From GW2011-AR1 sp964384965 (GTDB taxonomy: Archaea; Nanobdellota; Nanobdellia; Pacearchaeales; GW2011-AR1), in assembly GCA_964384965.1 (NCBI GenBank), contig CAYLLR010000003.1, positions 1 to 29,251 of the forward strand: a stretch of DNA of 29,251 nt, given 5' to 3'. The position numbers and the translations under genes are program-made. This document shows, piece after piece, positions 13,272 to 21,669 of the stretch. The notes beneath the pieces were generated by a model. It was given only the letters and a program-made list of their open reading frames with translations, searched no databases and was not told the origin of the DNA. Every line of letters begins with the position of its first letter. Positions within the stretch are counted from its first letter, which is position 1.

Positions 13272-14144
13272 TTAAAATCTTTTGAGCATTTCAATTCTTT
13301 TTTCTATTGGGGGATGTGTTGAACTTAAATTTCCCAGAGGATTAGAAAAGAAAAGAGGAGCAATTGCCTTTGAAATTTTTTTATTTGGTTGTATATTTTC
13401 AGATTTTATTTTTTCTAATGCTCTAATTAATCCTTGGGGATTTCTGGTAAATTTAACAGCTGTAGCATCTGCTGTAAACTCCCTTTTACGTGAAATTGCC
13501 AATTGGACTAACATAACTACAATGGGTGCGAGAATTGCCAGTATGATTCCGATTAAAATAAAGATTCCTGAATTTTTGTCATTTCCATTCCTGAACCATA
13601 GGCTCCTGAGAAAAATTTGGGAAATTATTGCAATCATCCCCACCATAACAGACACGAGAGTTATGAAACGAATATCATAATTTGCGACATGAGAAAGTTC
13701 GTGTGCCAAGACCCCTTCAAGTTCTCTTCTTTCCAATTTTTGAAGTGCACCTGTTGTTACGCAAATTACTGCATGTTTTGGGTCTCTTCCGCTTGCAAAG
13801 GCATTTATTTCGGGGGATTTTAAAATGTACAATCTTGGCATTGGAAGGGAGGAGGCAATTGTTAAACTTTTTACTAATCTATAATAGTCCTTATATTCAT
13901 TTTGATTTGCTTTCTTTGCTCCGACTGATTTTATTGCTATCTTATCCGAGTTATAAAAACTGAACCAGGTATAGCCTACTGAAAAAATAATTGCAAAAAT
14001 CATTATGATAAAAAAATATTGTTCTCCGAACGCAAATGAAATAAAATATCCAAATATTACGAGGATGATTGCAACAGAGATAATTAGAAAAATTGATTTT
14101 CTTTTGTTTCTTGAAATTTGGTCTCTAAAATCGATGTGTTTCAT
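13272..14144 (-). CDS. htpX: HtpX-like M48 zinc metalloprotease
   Basis: This encodes 290 residues. There are two N-terminal membrane helices (about 16-35 and 43-61), then the M48 domain with H148-E-L-S-H152, a zinc site completed by Glu in REFTADATAVKF, and further hydrophobic segments between them. PRLYILKSPEINAFASGRDP is the usual HtpX sequence before the catalytic helix. HtpX degrades damaged membrane proteins at the cytoplasmic face. lemA lies 182 bases upstream on the same strand, a common pairing. Confidence 0.94.
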   Translation of the reverse strand: MKHIDFRDQISRNKRKSIFLIISVAIILVIFGYFISFAFGEQYFFIIMIFAIIFSVGYTWFSFYNSDKIAIKSVGAKKANQNEYKDYYRLVKSLTIASSLPMPRLYILKSPEINAFASGRDPKHAVICVTTGALQKLERRELEGVLAHELSHVANYDIRFITLVSVMVGMIAIISQIFLRSLWFRNGNDKNSGIFILIGIILAILAPIVVMLVQLAISRKREFTADATAVKFTRNPQGLIRALEKIKSENIQPNKKISKAIAPLFFSNPLGNLSSTHPPIEKRIEMLKRF

Positions 14145-14326
14145 ATGGCTTTTAGGTCTATAAAGTTTTTAAGGATTTGCTTCAAATTTTTTTCTAAGAG
14201 CGTGGTTTAAAAAATTTCTGGGAAAATCCAACAATAATATAATGAAATTTTTTGGATTAACTTTGTTCGTAGAAATTTTTTTTAAAAAAATTGGGTTTCT
14301 TGTGAAGTAATTTTCTTTATTTTTCA

Positions 14327-14875
14327 TTAAAATTTAACTTTCACAATCTTTTTTTCAGCTTCGGTAATTTGTAAATATTCTTTTTTTGTTTTTCCAAAAA
14401 TCTTTGCAAGTATTACTCCGGGAAATCTTTCATAGAGGTTATTATAACTTAATATTGAGTCATTATAATTTTGTCTTGCATATGCGACTCTGTCTTCGGT
14501 AGAGGACAATTCTCTTTGAAGTTCCATGAAATTGGTATTAGCTTTCAAGTCAGGATAGTTCTCAGCAATTGCGAAAAGTTTTCCAAGTACTCCCTCCAGA
14601 GTATTATTTGCGTCTAACTTTTTGGGAAGACTTCTTGCAGACACGAGAGCTTTTCTCGCTTCGCTCACTTCTTTCATAATTCCTTTTTCATGCTTTGCAT
14701 ACCCTTTTACAGTCTCAATTAAGTTGGGAATCAGGTCGGATCTTCTTTTGAGTTGAACATTGATTTGTGAAAGAGAGTTTTCAATTCTATTTCCTAAAAT
14801 CACAAATCTGTTATAATAACCAATTATAATTAGAAACAAAACTACTACAAGTCCGGTAATTATCCAAGCAATCAT
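14327..14875 (-). CDS. lemA: LemA family protein
   Basis: This encodes 182 residues, the usual family length. One N-terminal membrane helix (4-24) is followed by long helices with the LemA signatures RRSDLIPNLIETVKGYAKHEKG, shown here in part as RSDLIPNLIETVKGYA, then ARQNYNDSILSYNN and FPGVILAKIFG. Its biochemical role is unsettled; it is often encoded with HtpX, which follows here. It shares a single TATA box with the ferredoxin gene on the other strand. Confidence 0.93.
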   Translation of the reverse strand: MIAWIITGLVVVLFLIIIGYYNRFVILGNRIENSLSQINVQLKRRSDLIPNLIETVKGYAKHEKGIMKEVSEARKALVSARSLPKKLDANNTLEGVLGKLFAIAENYPDLKANTNFMELQRELSSTEDRVAYARQNYNDSILSYNNLYERFPGVILAKIFGKTKKEYLQITEAEKKIVKVKF

Positions 14876-14896
14876 ATATTTAGAATTAGATTTAAA

Positions 14897-14904
14897 TTTA
14901 TAAA
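14897..14904. promoter_or_regulatory. Symmetric TATA box shared by lemA and the ferredoxin gene
   Basis: TTTATAAA is its own reverse complement. Its centre (14900.5) is 25.5 bases from the first base of both the lemA start codon (14875) and the ferredoxin start codon (14926). One box could therefore direct two leaderless transcripts in opposite directions. Confidence 0.6.
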
Positions 14905-14925
14905 GCTATTTATTTTATATTTTAA

Positions 14926-15096
14926 ATGGGAATTAAAATCAATGATGGTTGCATAGGATGTGGAACTTGTGAATCAATTTGCGGGGAAGTTTTTGAAGTT
15001 AAAGATGGGAAGGCTCGTGTAAAAGAAGAGAAAGATATTCCCTGTGTTGATGAAGCAATTGAATTTTGTCCGGTCAAGGCAATTTCTAAAGAATAA
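14926..15096 (+). CDS. Small [4Fe-4S] ferredoxin
   Basis: This encodes 56 residues. Cluster ligands are C9, C12 and C15 (CIGCGTC) and C48 (in FCPV). C19 and C40 lie at the positions that form a disulfide in Pyrococcus furiosus ferredoxin, with the same spacing (4 residues from C15, 8 before C48). It should carry one cluster and serve as a low-potential electron carrier. No oxidoreductase gene is next to it, so its partner is unknown. Confidence 0.9.
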   Translation: MGIKINDGCIGCGTCESICGEVFEVKDGKARVKEEKDIPCVDEAIEFCPVKAISKE

Positions 15097-15238
15097 ATCT
15101 ATTCTTTATATTTTTACTCATTTATAATTATACAAATTAAATTATTTTTCTTTTTATATTTTAAGAAGATTTCAAGTTGCATATTTTATAATTCTCAAGA
15201 AAAACATTTATTAACTATTTAGATTTAAGAAGTTTAAA

Positions 15239-17530
15239 ATGACTGAAAGAAAAACAACTAAGGATTTTGTCAGATGGTTTTCAAAAATCGATAAAACTCT
15301 CGTTGATTTGGTGGGAGAAAAAGGGGCAAATTTGGGAGAGCTTTTTGTTAGGAATTTACCTGTGCCGAATGGATTTGTCGTGACCACGGAGAGTTATTTA
15401 GATTTTCTTAATGATTCAAACTTAAAAGAGAAAATAAGTGCCCTTTTTAATAAGATAAATTTGGATAATTTTGAAGAAGTTAAAAACGTATGTAATAAAG
15501 CAAGGGAGTTAATGTCTAAGGCAGAATTTTCAGAAGAACTCAAAGAGGAGATTATAGATTCTTATGAAACTCTTGGAACAAATAAATTAGAGATTGAAAA
15601 AGGGAGTGCTTTGGATATTTTAAATAATGCGTCGGAACCTATCTTTGTTTCTGTTAGAGGTAGCCTTCCGTTCGAGAAAATTTCAAATTTGAAAATTAGG
15701 GAGCAAGATACCTATTTAAATGTGAAAGGAAATGATTCTCTTTTGAGCCATATTAAAAATTGTTTTATCTCTTTATTTAATCCTGAAACTGTGAGAAGAG
15801 AATTTTCGAGGGGAATTTCATTTAAAAATTTTAAAATAGCGGTTATAGTTCAAAAAATGGTTTCCGCAGAAAAATCTGGTTTTGTGTGTTCGAGTGATTC
15901 TTCGGGAAATATTTTAATACGTGCGATTTGGGGATTGGGAGAAGGAAAGAACATGAAGGAAGTTGTGCCCGATAGATACGTCCTTTCAAGAGAATTGGAA
16001 ATTTTAGACAAAGAAATAGGTAATAAAAATTTTATGGTTGTGAGAGATTCTTCTGGAGCATTAAAAAGGGTGGCGTCGAGTGATGAACGAAAAGTTTCCC
16101 AAGTTTTAAATAATTATGAGATTCAAAGGTTGGGAGACTTTGCTGAAAAGATTGAATCTTATTTTGGGCATCCCCAAAAGATAGAATTTTCAATTGACGA
16201 ATCCGGAATTTATATTCTTCAATCGAGAGTGTTGGATAAGACTCCTGATGAAAAGGAGGTTGAAGAAAAAATAGAGAAGAATGATTTTTCTATTCAAGAA
16301 AATTTTTCAGAAAATTTTAAATCTGAAAAGAGTAGAAAAATTGAGAAAGTAGATAAAGTTACAAAAACTAAATTAAAATTAATTCTTGACTCACCCTATC
16401 TTATTGAAGAAGGGGAAAAAAGTGCTTTAAAAAAAGTTGGAATTTTGAAAATTGAAGAAATTATAAAGAAAAGTGGGAAGCATCCCCTTTATTTTTTAAA
16501 ATCCCATAGTATTGATGAGTATGAAAATTTGATTTATGGAGGAATAAAAGAAGTTGCCGAAAATTTTAATGAGGTGTGGGTTAGGACAAGTGATTTTTTA
16601 AGCGATGATTTTTTTAATCTTGAGGGTGCGAAAGAGAAAGAAAAAAACCCTCTTTTGGGATTACACGGGATTCGTTTTGGTTTGAAGTACTTGGATGTAC
16701 TTAAGGCCGAATTAAGAGCGATAAAAAAAATTTCTAAAGATAGTTCTGTGGGAGTGTTAATTCCGAATTTAATTTCTGTTGAAGAGTTAAATAAAGTGAA
16801 AGAATTAATTAAAGAGTTGGAGTTTGAGAATGTTAGTTTGGGGATTCTTATTGAGACCCCTGCTGCTATTCAATTAATTAAGACTTTTTGTGAAGAAAAA
16901 ATAGATTCAATAGTCATAAATACAAATCGTTTGATGCAATATCTCCTCGTGGCGGATAAATCAAATTCTGATGTCCGGGGTTTAATTGATTATTCTCACC
17001 CCTCTTTCATATACCAATTGGAATATCTAATTAGGGTTTCTAAAAGGAATGGGATAAAAACAAATATTTTTGGAAAAGCGATAAATGACGATAAAATTTT
17101 AGAGAGTTTGATTAAGAAGGGAATTGATTTTGTTTTTGTTAAACCAGAATATGCAAAGATTATTTCAGATAAAATTTTTTCTATTGAGGAGAAGTTATTA
17201 AAGGGAACTGATTTAGAACCGAGAAAATATGAAGTGGAAAAAGTTAGAGAAGATTATTTGAAAAAAGAGGTCAAAAAAGAGGAGGATAAGGGCCCCAAAA
17301 TTGAAGAAGAGAAAAAAGAAGAGAAATTTTATTTGAATGAAAATAAAGAAAGATTAAAAGAAGATTTGGAATTAATTGAAAAAGAAAAAAGAGAATACCT
17401 TTCCAATTCTTCCGAGGAAGAACATGTGGAATTAAAGGAAAATTCGAATGAAAAATTTGATGAAGGAGTGGAGGATGTTGAAGAAGCTCCTGACAGGGAA
17501 GAAAATAAGGATGTTTTGGGGATTTTTTAA
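15239..17530 (+). CDS. PEP synthase/PPDK-like pseudoenzyme without phosphohistidine domain
   Basis: This encodes 763 residues. Residues 20-330 match the ATP-binding part of PEP synthase (GEKGANLGELF, QDTYLNVKG, IAVIVQKMVSAEKSGF, GLGEG, IYILQSR). The phosphohistidine domain with its T-C-H-A motif is absent: a charged linker of about 45 residues leads straight to the PEP-binding barrel (about 375-650: KHPLYFL, VRTSDF, NPLLGLHGIRFG, LIETPAA, NTNRLMQ). The first Arg of G-x-RG-x-R is His, the Asp of TNDL is Arg, and the catalytic Cys segment reads NIFGKA. It is unlikely to make PEP. The last 100 residues are a very acidic coiled tail. It could bind ATP or act as a scaffold. Confidence 0.85.
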   Translation: MTERKTTKDFVRWFSKIDKTLVDLVGEKGANLGELFVRNLPVPNGFVVTTESYLDFLNDSNLKEKISALFNKINLDNFEEVKNVCNKARELMSKAEFSEELKEEIIDSYETLGTNKLEIEKGSALDILNNASEPIFVSVRGSLPFEKISNLKIREQDTYLNVKGNDSLLSHIKNCFISLFNPETVRREFSRGISFKNFKIAVIVQKMVSAEKSGFVCSSDSSGNILIRAIWGLGEGKNMKEVVPDRYVLSRELEILDKEIGNKNFMVVRDSSGALKRVASSDERKVSQVLNNYEIQRLGDFAEKIESYFGHPQKIEFSIDESGIYILQSRVLDKTPDEKEVEEKIEKNDFSIQENFSENFKSEKSRKIEKVDKVTKTKLKLILDSPYLIEEGEKSALKKVGILKIEEIIKKSGKHPLYFLKSHSIDEYENLIYGGIKEVAENFNEVWVRTSDFLSDDFFNLEGAKEKEKNPLLGLHGIRFGLKYLDVLKAELRAIKKISKDSSVGVLIPNLISVEELNKVKELIKELEFENVSLGILIETPAAIQLIKTFCEEKIDSIVINTNRLMQYLLVADKSNSDVRGLIDYSHPSFIYQLEYLIRVSKRNGIKTNIFGKAINDDKILESLIKKGIDFVFVKPEYAKIISDKIFSIEEKLLKGTDLEPRKYEVEKVREDYLKKEVKKEEDKGPKIEEEKKEEKFYLNENKERLKEDLELIEKEKREYLSNSSEEEHVELKENSNEKFDEGVEDVEEAPDREENKDVLGIF

Positions 17531-17889
17531 GAAAGTGGTTTTAAAATTATCCAAAAAAAAAGGTGATTTAAATTTTGCATCAAATTTTTCATTGGGAATG
17601 TTTTATGTAGTTTAAATTAAGGAAGGATAAATCTTTAAGTTAATCATTTAAGGGGGTAAATGAATATGAAAATTATTTATGATTCTTTATTGGTATTTTT
17701 CTCCAAAGTGCTGACTAAAAATTTTCCAGTAGTTCTAAATTTTTTAAATTTTAATTCAAATTATTAAATTTTTATCAAAAATCTATTTAAAGAAATTTAT
17801 TGATTAATAAATTTCGAAGGGTTTTTTAAGAAATCTCTTCTAAAATCTCTTTGAGGAAAATTTATAAATAAGTTTCTCTTGTATTAGCC
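17531..17889. other. 359-base intergenic region
   Basis: This is an AT-rich spacer with no convincing gene. A 35-codon frame at 17660-17767 follows an AGGGGG run but has no recognisable character. The TATA box TTTATAAATA (17861-17870) lies 25 bases before the next ATG. Confidence 0.5.
17861..17870 (+). promoter_or_regulatory. TATA box of the 17890 operon
   Basis: TTTATAAATA is centred about 25 bases before the ATG at 17890, and no ribosome site follows, consistent with a leaderless mRNA covering the next two genes. Confidence 0.6.
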
Positions 17890-18378
17890 ATGGTAAAAAA
17901 AGGGGTCAAAAAAAAATCTTCTCCCAGAAAATCTTCTCGTGCTAAAAGTTCTCATTCTGGGAAAAGAACTGAAAAATTGCTTGTAGAAAATTTTGTTTCT
18001 TTGCAAAAAGTAATGGTTAATCTTTCGAGCAGATTTGATGATTTATCTCACCAAATTTCTGAACTCTTGAAACTCTTTGAAGATTCTGCAAAAGTAATTG
18101 TTAAAGGGGAAATAGAAAAAAAGAACGAAGATAATAATGATAAAAAGATTTTGGACACCATGGTCTCTTTATTGGATCAAAATAAAATTATAGCCAAGGG
18201 TTTAACTTTGATGTATGAGACGATGATTGATTCAAATATTTCTCCTTCTAAGCATGCCCTTTCTTCCGTGAAAAAAGTAGTTCTTCCGGAAAAGAAGAAA
18301 GTAGTTAAAGAAAACGAGGAGTATTCTAGTTCGATGGGAAGCAGGTCTCCTTCAAATTCGTTCATAGCTGGGAGTTAA
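17890..18378 (+). CDS. Basic coiled-coil protein of unknown function
   Basis: This encodes 162 residues: a Lys/Ser/Arg-rich N-terminus (residues 1-27), two helical heptad-like stretches (about 28-75 and 85-112), and a disordered Lys/Ser tail. No family is recognised. The basic N-terminus could contact nucleic acid or membrane. The following gene starts two bases after its stop, so the pair is probably functionally linked. Confidence 0.7.
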   Translation: MVKKGVKKKSSPRKSSRAKSSHSGKRTEKLLVENFVSLQKVMVNLSSRFDDLSHQISELLKLFEDSAKVIVKGEIEKKNEDNNDKKILDTMVSLLDQNKIIAKGLTLMYETMIDSNISPSKHALSSVKKVVLPEKKKVVKENEEYSSSMGSRSPSNSFIAGS

Positions 18379-18380
18379 AA

Positions 18381-19112
18381 ATGTTTGAAAGTGTTTCTGA
18401 TGAATTAAAACTAAAGGCTTTATTGACCTTTACGAGGGTGTTAATTAAAAATTCTAAAAATGCTGAAATTTTTAAGCTTAATGAAATTTTAATTGAGAAC
18501 CAGCGTCCTGTTAAAGAAACAAATATTTTATCCAAAGAAGAAATTAAAAAAAAGATAAAAGAAGAAATAAAGGAGAGAATAAAAGAAGAAGTTAAAACGA
18601 GGTTTGAAAAGCCAAAAGAAAATAAGATAGAAAGAGAAACCCTTAGAGAAAATTTTTTTGAACCTAAAAAGACGTTTTCATTTCCTGTTAGAAAAATTAA
18701 AAAACCAGTAAATTTTTCAGTAAGAAGAGTGTTGAGAGTCCCGAAAGTTTCTTTACCCCCTTATTTGAGGTCTATAAAGCCAGTACCTTCCAATAAAGTT
18801 TCAATTGATTTAGGGAAACTCAATCCTTTTGTTCGAGACCCAAATGTTCTTTCTATTGAAACGTATGGGGAAAATGAAGTTGTTTATGTCAATGGGGCCA
18901 TGGGAAGAAAACCGACAAATTTGAGGCTTTCAAAAACTGAAATTGAAGAGGTTATTAATCGTTTTTCAGAAGCATCCAAAATTCCAAAAAGTGAAGGGTT
19001 GTTTAAGGTCGCCGTTGGAAAGCTTCTTTTAACTGCAACCATCTCAGAATCCGTTAGTCCGAGATTCATTATAGAAAAAATTAAGGCTCCCCGACCTTCG
19101 TCCTCTGTTTAG
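18381..19112 (+). CDS. Protein resembling the isolated N-terminal domain of a secretion/pilus ATPase
   Basis: This encodes 243 residues. A helical N-terminus is followed by a Lys/Glu-rich helix (KEEIKKKIKEEIKERIKEE). The C-terminal half (LNPFVRDPNVLSIETYGENEVVYVNG, quoted here as NPFVRDPNVLSIETYG, then TEIEEVINRFSEASKIPKSE) reads like the domain that precedes the motor in VirB11/GspE-type ATPases. There is no Walker A motif, so it cannot be the motor itself. It may be an adaptor to a surface-pilus system; a pilin-like protein is encoded at 23596. The assignment is by pattern only. Confidence 0.55.
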   Translation: MFESVSDELKLKALLTFTRVLIKNSKNAEIFKLNEILIENQRPVKETNILSKEEIKKKIKEEIKERIKEEVKTRFEKPKENKIERETLRENFFEPKKTFSFPVRKIKKPVNFSVRRVLRVPKVSLPPYLRSIKPVPSNKVSIDLGKLNPFVRDPNVLSIETYGENEVVYVNGAMGRKPTNLRLSKTEIEEVINRFSEASKIPKSEGLFKVAVGKLLLTATISESVSPRFIIEKIKAPRPSSSV

Positions 19113-19248
19113 GGATAATTTACTATTTTTCAGCTTTCAATATTAATTTTCATTATGGGAATAATTCTTTGGAAAAAATCTTTCTCTCTCAAATATAAAA
19201 TAAATGGGCCGATGGGAAATTGGTTTTTCGACACACTGAGGAGAGATG

Positions 19249-21162
19249 TTAAATAGGGTAATTTTGGCTCAGATTCACAATTTTTTCAATTGGATTTTTT
19301 TTAGTTAAAAGGTTTTTCAAAATGTCTTTTATCCATAAATATTTATCTCTTTCTATTTTTTTTATTAATTCTTTATTTGAGAGGTTTCCAGAATAGGAAT
19401 GTTCAGTTTTGTATCCTGCAAATTCAAATTCAACTAAAAATTTATCCCGATATTTTCTTACAATTGTGTTTATTGAGGATTCATTTAATCTAAGCTTTAA
19501 AATATTTTTTTCTTCTTCAGTGAGGTTTGTCGAAAAATTAATTGATTCCGGAATTTTTAAAGATTCATTAATGGTCTGATTAAATAATTGATTTTTTATT
19601 TCCTCAATAGAATTATTTTCTTCTTTGTTTTTGATTGTTTCATTTGATATTCTCTCCTCCAATGAAATTATTTTTTTGTCATTGTAAATTAGAGTTATTT
19701 TCAAATCTCCTTCGACAAGTGTTTCATTGAGTTTATTTAAATCGATGGAAAAAGTTTTTGTATTTTCTCCCCCATAGTTTTTTCCAAAACCTTTTTTTTC
19801 TATTGTGTAATTTGTTTTTACAATCAACTTTCCATTTTCTTCAGATAGTGAAAGTAAATTTTCGGAAATTTTTTCCCCATTAGATTTAACGCTTCTGGGG
19901 ATTATTTTTGCCTTTTTTCCATTTAACTGATATTCGAAATTTTTTTCTTTTGAAACTTCTCCAGAAATTTTTTCAGGTTCGCCCGTAACTTGTCCCGTTA
20001 GTAATCCTACAAAGGCTTTAGAAAGGGAGTCGAAAAGGTTTGAAATTATATTTCCGGTCAAGGATGGTTGTTCTGTTTTTTTTGGGGAGGTGTCTTTAAT
20101 TTTTGGGGTCTGAGAATTTTGGGATGGTTCAGTCGTTCCTTTTTCTTTGTTATTTTCGTTGGAAGTGGTTGTTTTGGATTTTTCGTTTGTTGTTTCAGTT
20201 GTTTCTTTAACTTTTTCTTCTGGTGAATTTCCTTTTGGTTTTTGACTTTTTTTGTTTGCCAAAGGAATCGTTCCTTTGTTTTTTTGTTCTGTTTTTTCGT
20301 TTGTTGTATTCTCTTTTTGTGGTTCAATTTCCGAAGGGGTTTTTTCTTGAGAATTTTTTTCAGAGAAATTTTTTGAAGGAGAGTTTTTCTGGTTAGACTG
20401 GTTTTCTGTTTTAAGATTTGGAAGGTTTATTTTTGTTTTATTTTCCGTTTCAATTTTGTTTTCTGATTTGTTGTTTGATTCATTTTTTATGTTGTTTATC
20501 AAAGTTTCATTTTCTGTTTCATTAATCTTTAGAGTTTTGTTGTTGATATTTTGTGTTTCGTTTTTCTTTTGTTTATTTTCATTTGATGGTAAAGAATCCT
20601 CTTTAGGATTTAGGGTGTTGTTTATAGAGATATTTTTTTCTTTTTGCAAGGTTTTGTTCTCGTCGTAAAGTTCTATTTCGAAATTTATTATAGGATATTC
20701 TATCTTGGTCCCAATCAGACCATATCCTTCACCAAACCCTGAAATGTCCCCTTCTTTTAAATTGAATTCTCCTTTTGAAACTTTTTCGTTTGGGAGTAAA
20801 TCGCTGAGATTATACTCGTAGGTGTTTTTATTGTTTTCTATTAAAATTTTTGAGTTTGAAGGGATAAGTTCCCCTTCCTTTAACACGAGATTAAGTTTTC
20901 CGTCTGAAAGATTTTTTTCTTGGAATGTTCCTACGACGTTGAAGATTGCTTGGCCAGAGAGTTTTGGACTAAAGAAGAACAAAAAAGATATTATGGAGAT
21001 TAGAATTAGGGAAATGATAAGTACTGGGAAAAACTTTTTTTGATTTTTTTTAGATTCTACTCCTCGATATTCGGAAACAACTTTTCCATTAATTCTCCTA
21101 CTATGGTATACATATGGTCCATAAATTTTCCCATTTTTTTTAATGTATTTTTTGTAAACCAT
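19249..21162 (-). CDS. Anchored surface protein with long sequon-rich linker
   Basis: This encodes 637 residues. The N-terminus (GKIYGPYVYHSRRINGKV) is a short basic motif I associate with DPANN surface proteins. A membrane helix (about 46-65) precedes the outer part. Residues of about 175-370 are low-complexity Asn/Lys/Thr/Glu/Ser, with at least twelve N-x-S/T sequons between residues 170 and 300. Two small ordered regions flank it. It looks like a glycosylated stalk or adhesin-like protein. Two LTG-type segments (SLTGNIISN, LLTGQVTGE) around residues 370-395 resemble the LSGQA after the membrane helix, perhaps a repeated unit. Confidence 0.7.
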   Translation of the reverse strand: MVYKKYIKKNGKIYGPYVYHSRRINGKVVSEYRGVESKKNQKKFFPVLIISLILISIISFLFFFSPKLSGQAIFNVVGTFQEKNLSDGKLNLVLKEGELIPSNSKILIENNKNTYEYNLSDLLPNEKVSKGEFNLKEGDISGFGEGYGLIGTKIEYPIINFEIELYDENKTLQKEKNISINNTLNPKEDSLPSNENKQKKNETQNINNKTLKINETENETLINNIKNESNNKSENKIETENKTKINLPNLKTENQSNQKNSPSKNFSEKNSQEKTPSEIEPQKENTTNEKTEQKNKGTIPLANKKSQKPKGNSPEEKVKETTETTNEKSKTTTSNENNKEKGTTEPSQNSQTPKIKDTSPKKTEQPSLTGNIISNLFDSLSKAFVGLLTGQVTGEPEKISGEVSKEKNFEYQLNGKKAKIIPRSVKSNGEKISENLLSLSEENGKLIVKTNYTIEKKGFGKNYGGENTKTFSIDLNKLNETLVEGDLKITLIYNDKKIISLEERISNETIKNKEENNSIEEIKNQLFNQTINESLKIPESINFSTNLTEEEKNILKLRLNESSINTIVRKYRDKFLVEFEFAGYKTEHSYSGNLSNKELIKKIERDKYLWIKDILKNLLTKKNPIEKIVNLSQNYPI

Positions 21163-21258
21163 TAGTGTAAGTAACTCTCTTTTAATTAAGAGAATAAATG
21201 CGTATTTAAATTTTTATAATCTGAAGAATTTACTTACTTTCTGAATTAAAAAATAAAA

Positions 21259-21639
21259 TTACTGTGCCGGTGTTGAGTTGGCATTTCCAGCCGTTGAACC
21301 CGCTGGCTGCGGTTGTACTGGAACCAAATAAAGTGTTTGATTTCCGATAGGAATTTGGACATAATTGTTCTTCTTGATTTGGGAAATCATGGATTGTATT
21401 AGAATGAAGTTCATTGTCTGGTTACCTAAAGGAATTTGGATATATCCTCCGGTTTGTTGTAGTTGTGGAATTAGAACTTGTCCTATAAAAAGGTCAATTC
21501 CTTCAATTCTCTTTTGATTAACGAAATTATTATATTGTTGTTGAAAAACCGTCAAATAAAGAACAATAATGACCAATAAAGCTACCACCGCTATTAAAAT
21601 CCTTACAATCAACTTCGTTTTATCTATGTCGTTTCTCAT
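21259..21639 (-). CDS. Small anchored protein with two QIP-GNQT repeats
   Basis: This encodes 126 residues: one membrane helix (about 11-32), then an outer part with two copies of a short unit, YIQIPLGNQTMNFILI and YVQIPIGNQTLYLVPV, about 28 residues apart. Each contains an N-Q-T sequon. The Pro/Ala/Gly/Ser/Thr tail is probably disordered. Function is unknown. It lies 30 bases after the secreted-protein gene upstream on the same strand. Confidence 0.7.
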   Translation of the reverse strand: MRNDIDKTKLIVRILIAVVALLVIIVLYLTVFQQQYNNFVNQKRIEGIDLFIGQVLIPQLQQTGGYIQIPLGNQTMNFILIQSMISQIKKNNYVQIPIGNQTLYLVPVQPQPAGSTAGNANSTPAQ

Positions 21640-21669
21640 TTTATATCTAAATTTTTTTAGTATTTAAAT

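Noticed and set aside
17660..17767. A 35-codon frame after an AGGGGG run in the intergenic region before 17890
   Set aside because: No domain, membrane helix or coupling to a neighbour supports it.
19113..19248. Possible C/D box RNA between the convergent genes (GATGG and CTGA visible near 19210-19235)
   Set aside because: The C box is imperfect, and the C'/D' pair and kink-turn layout are not clear.
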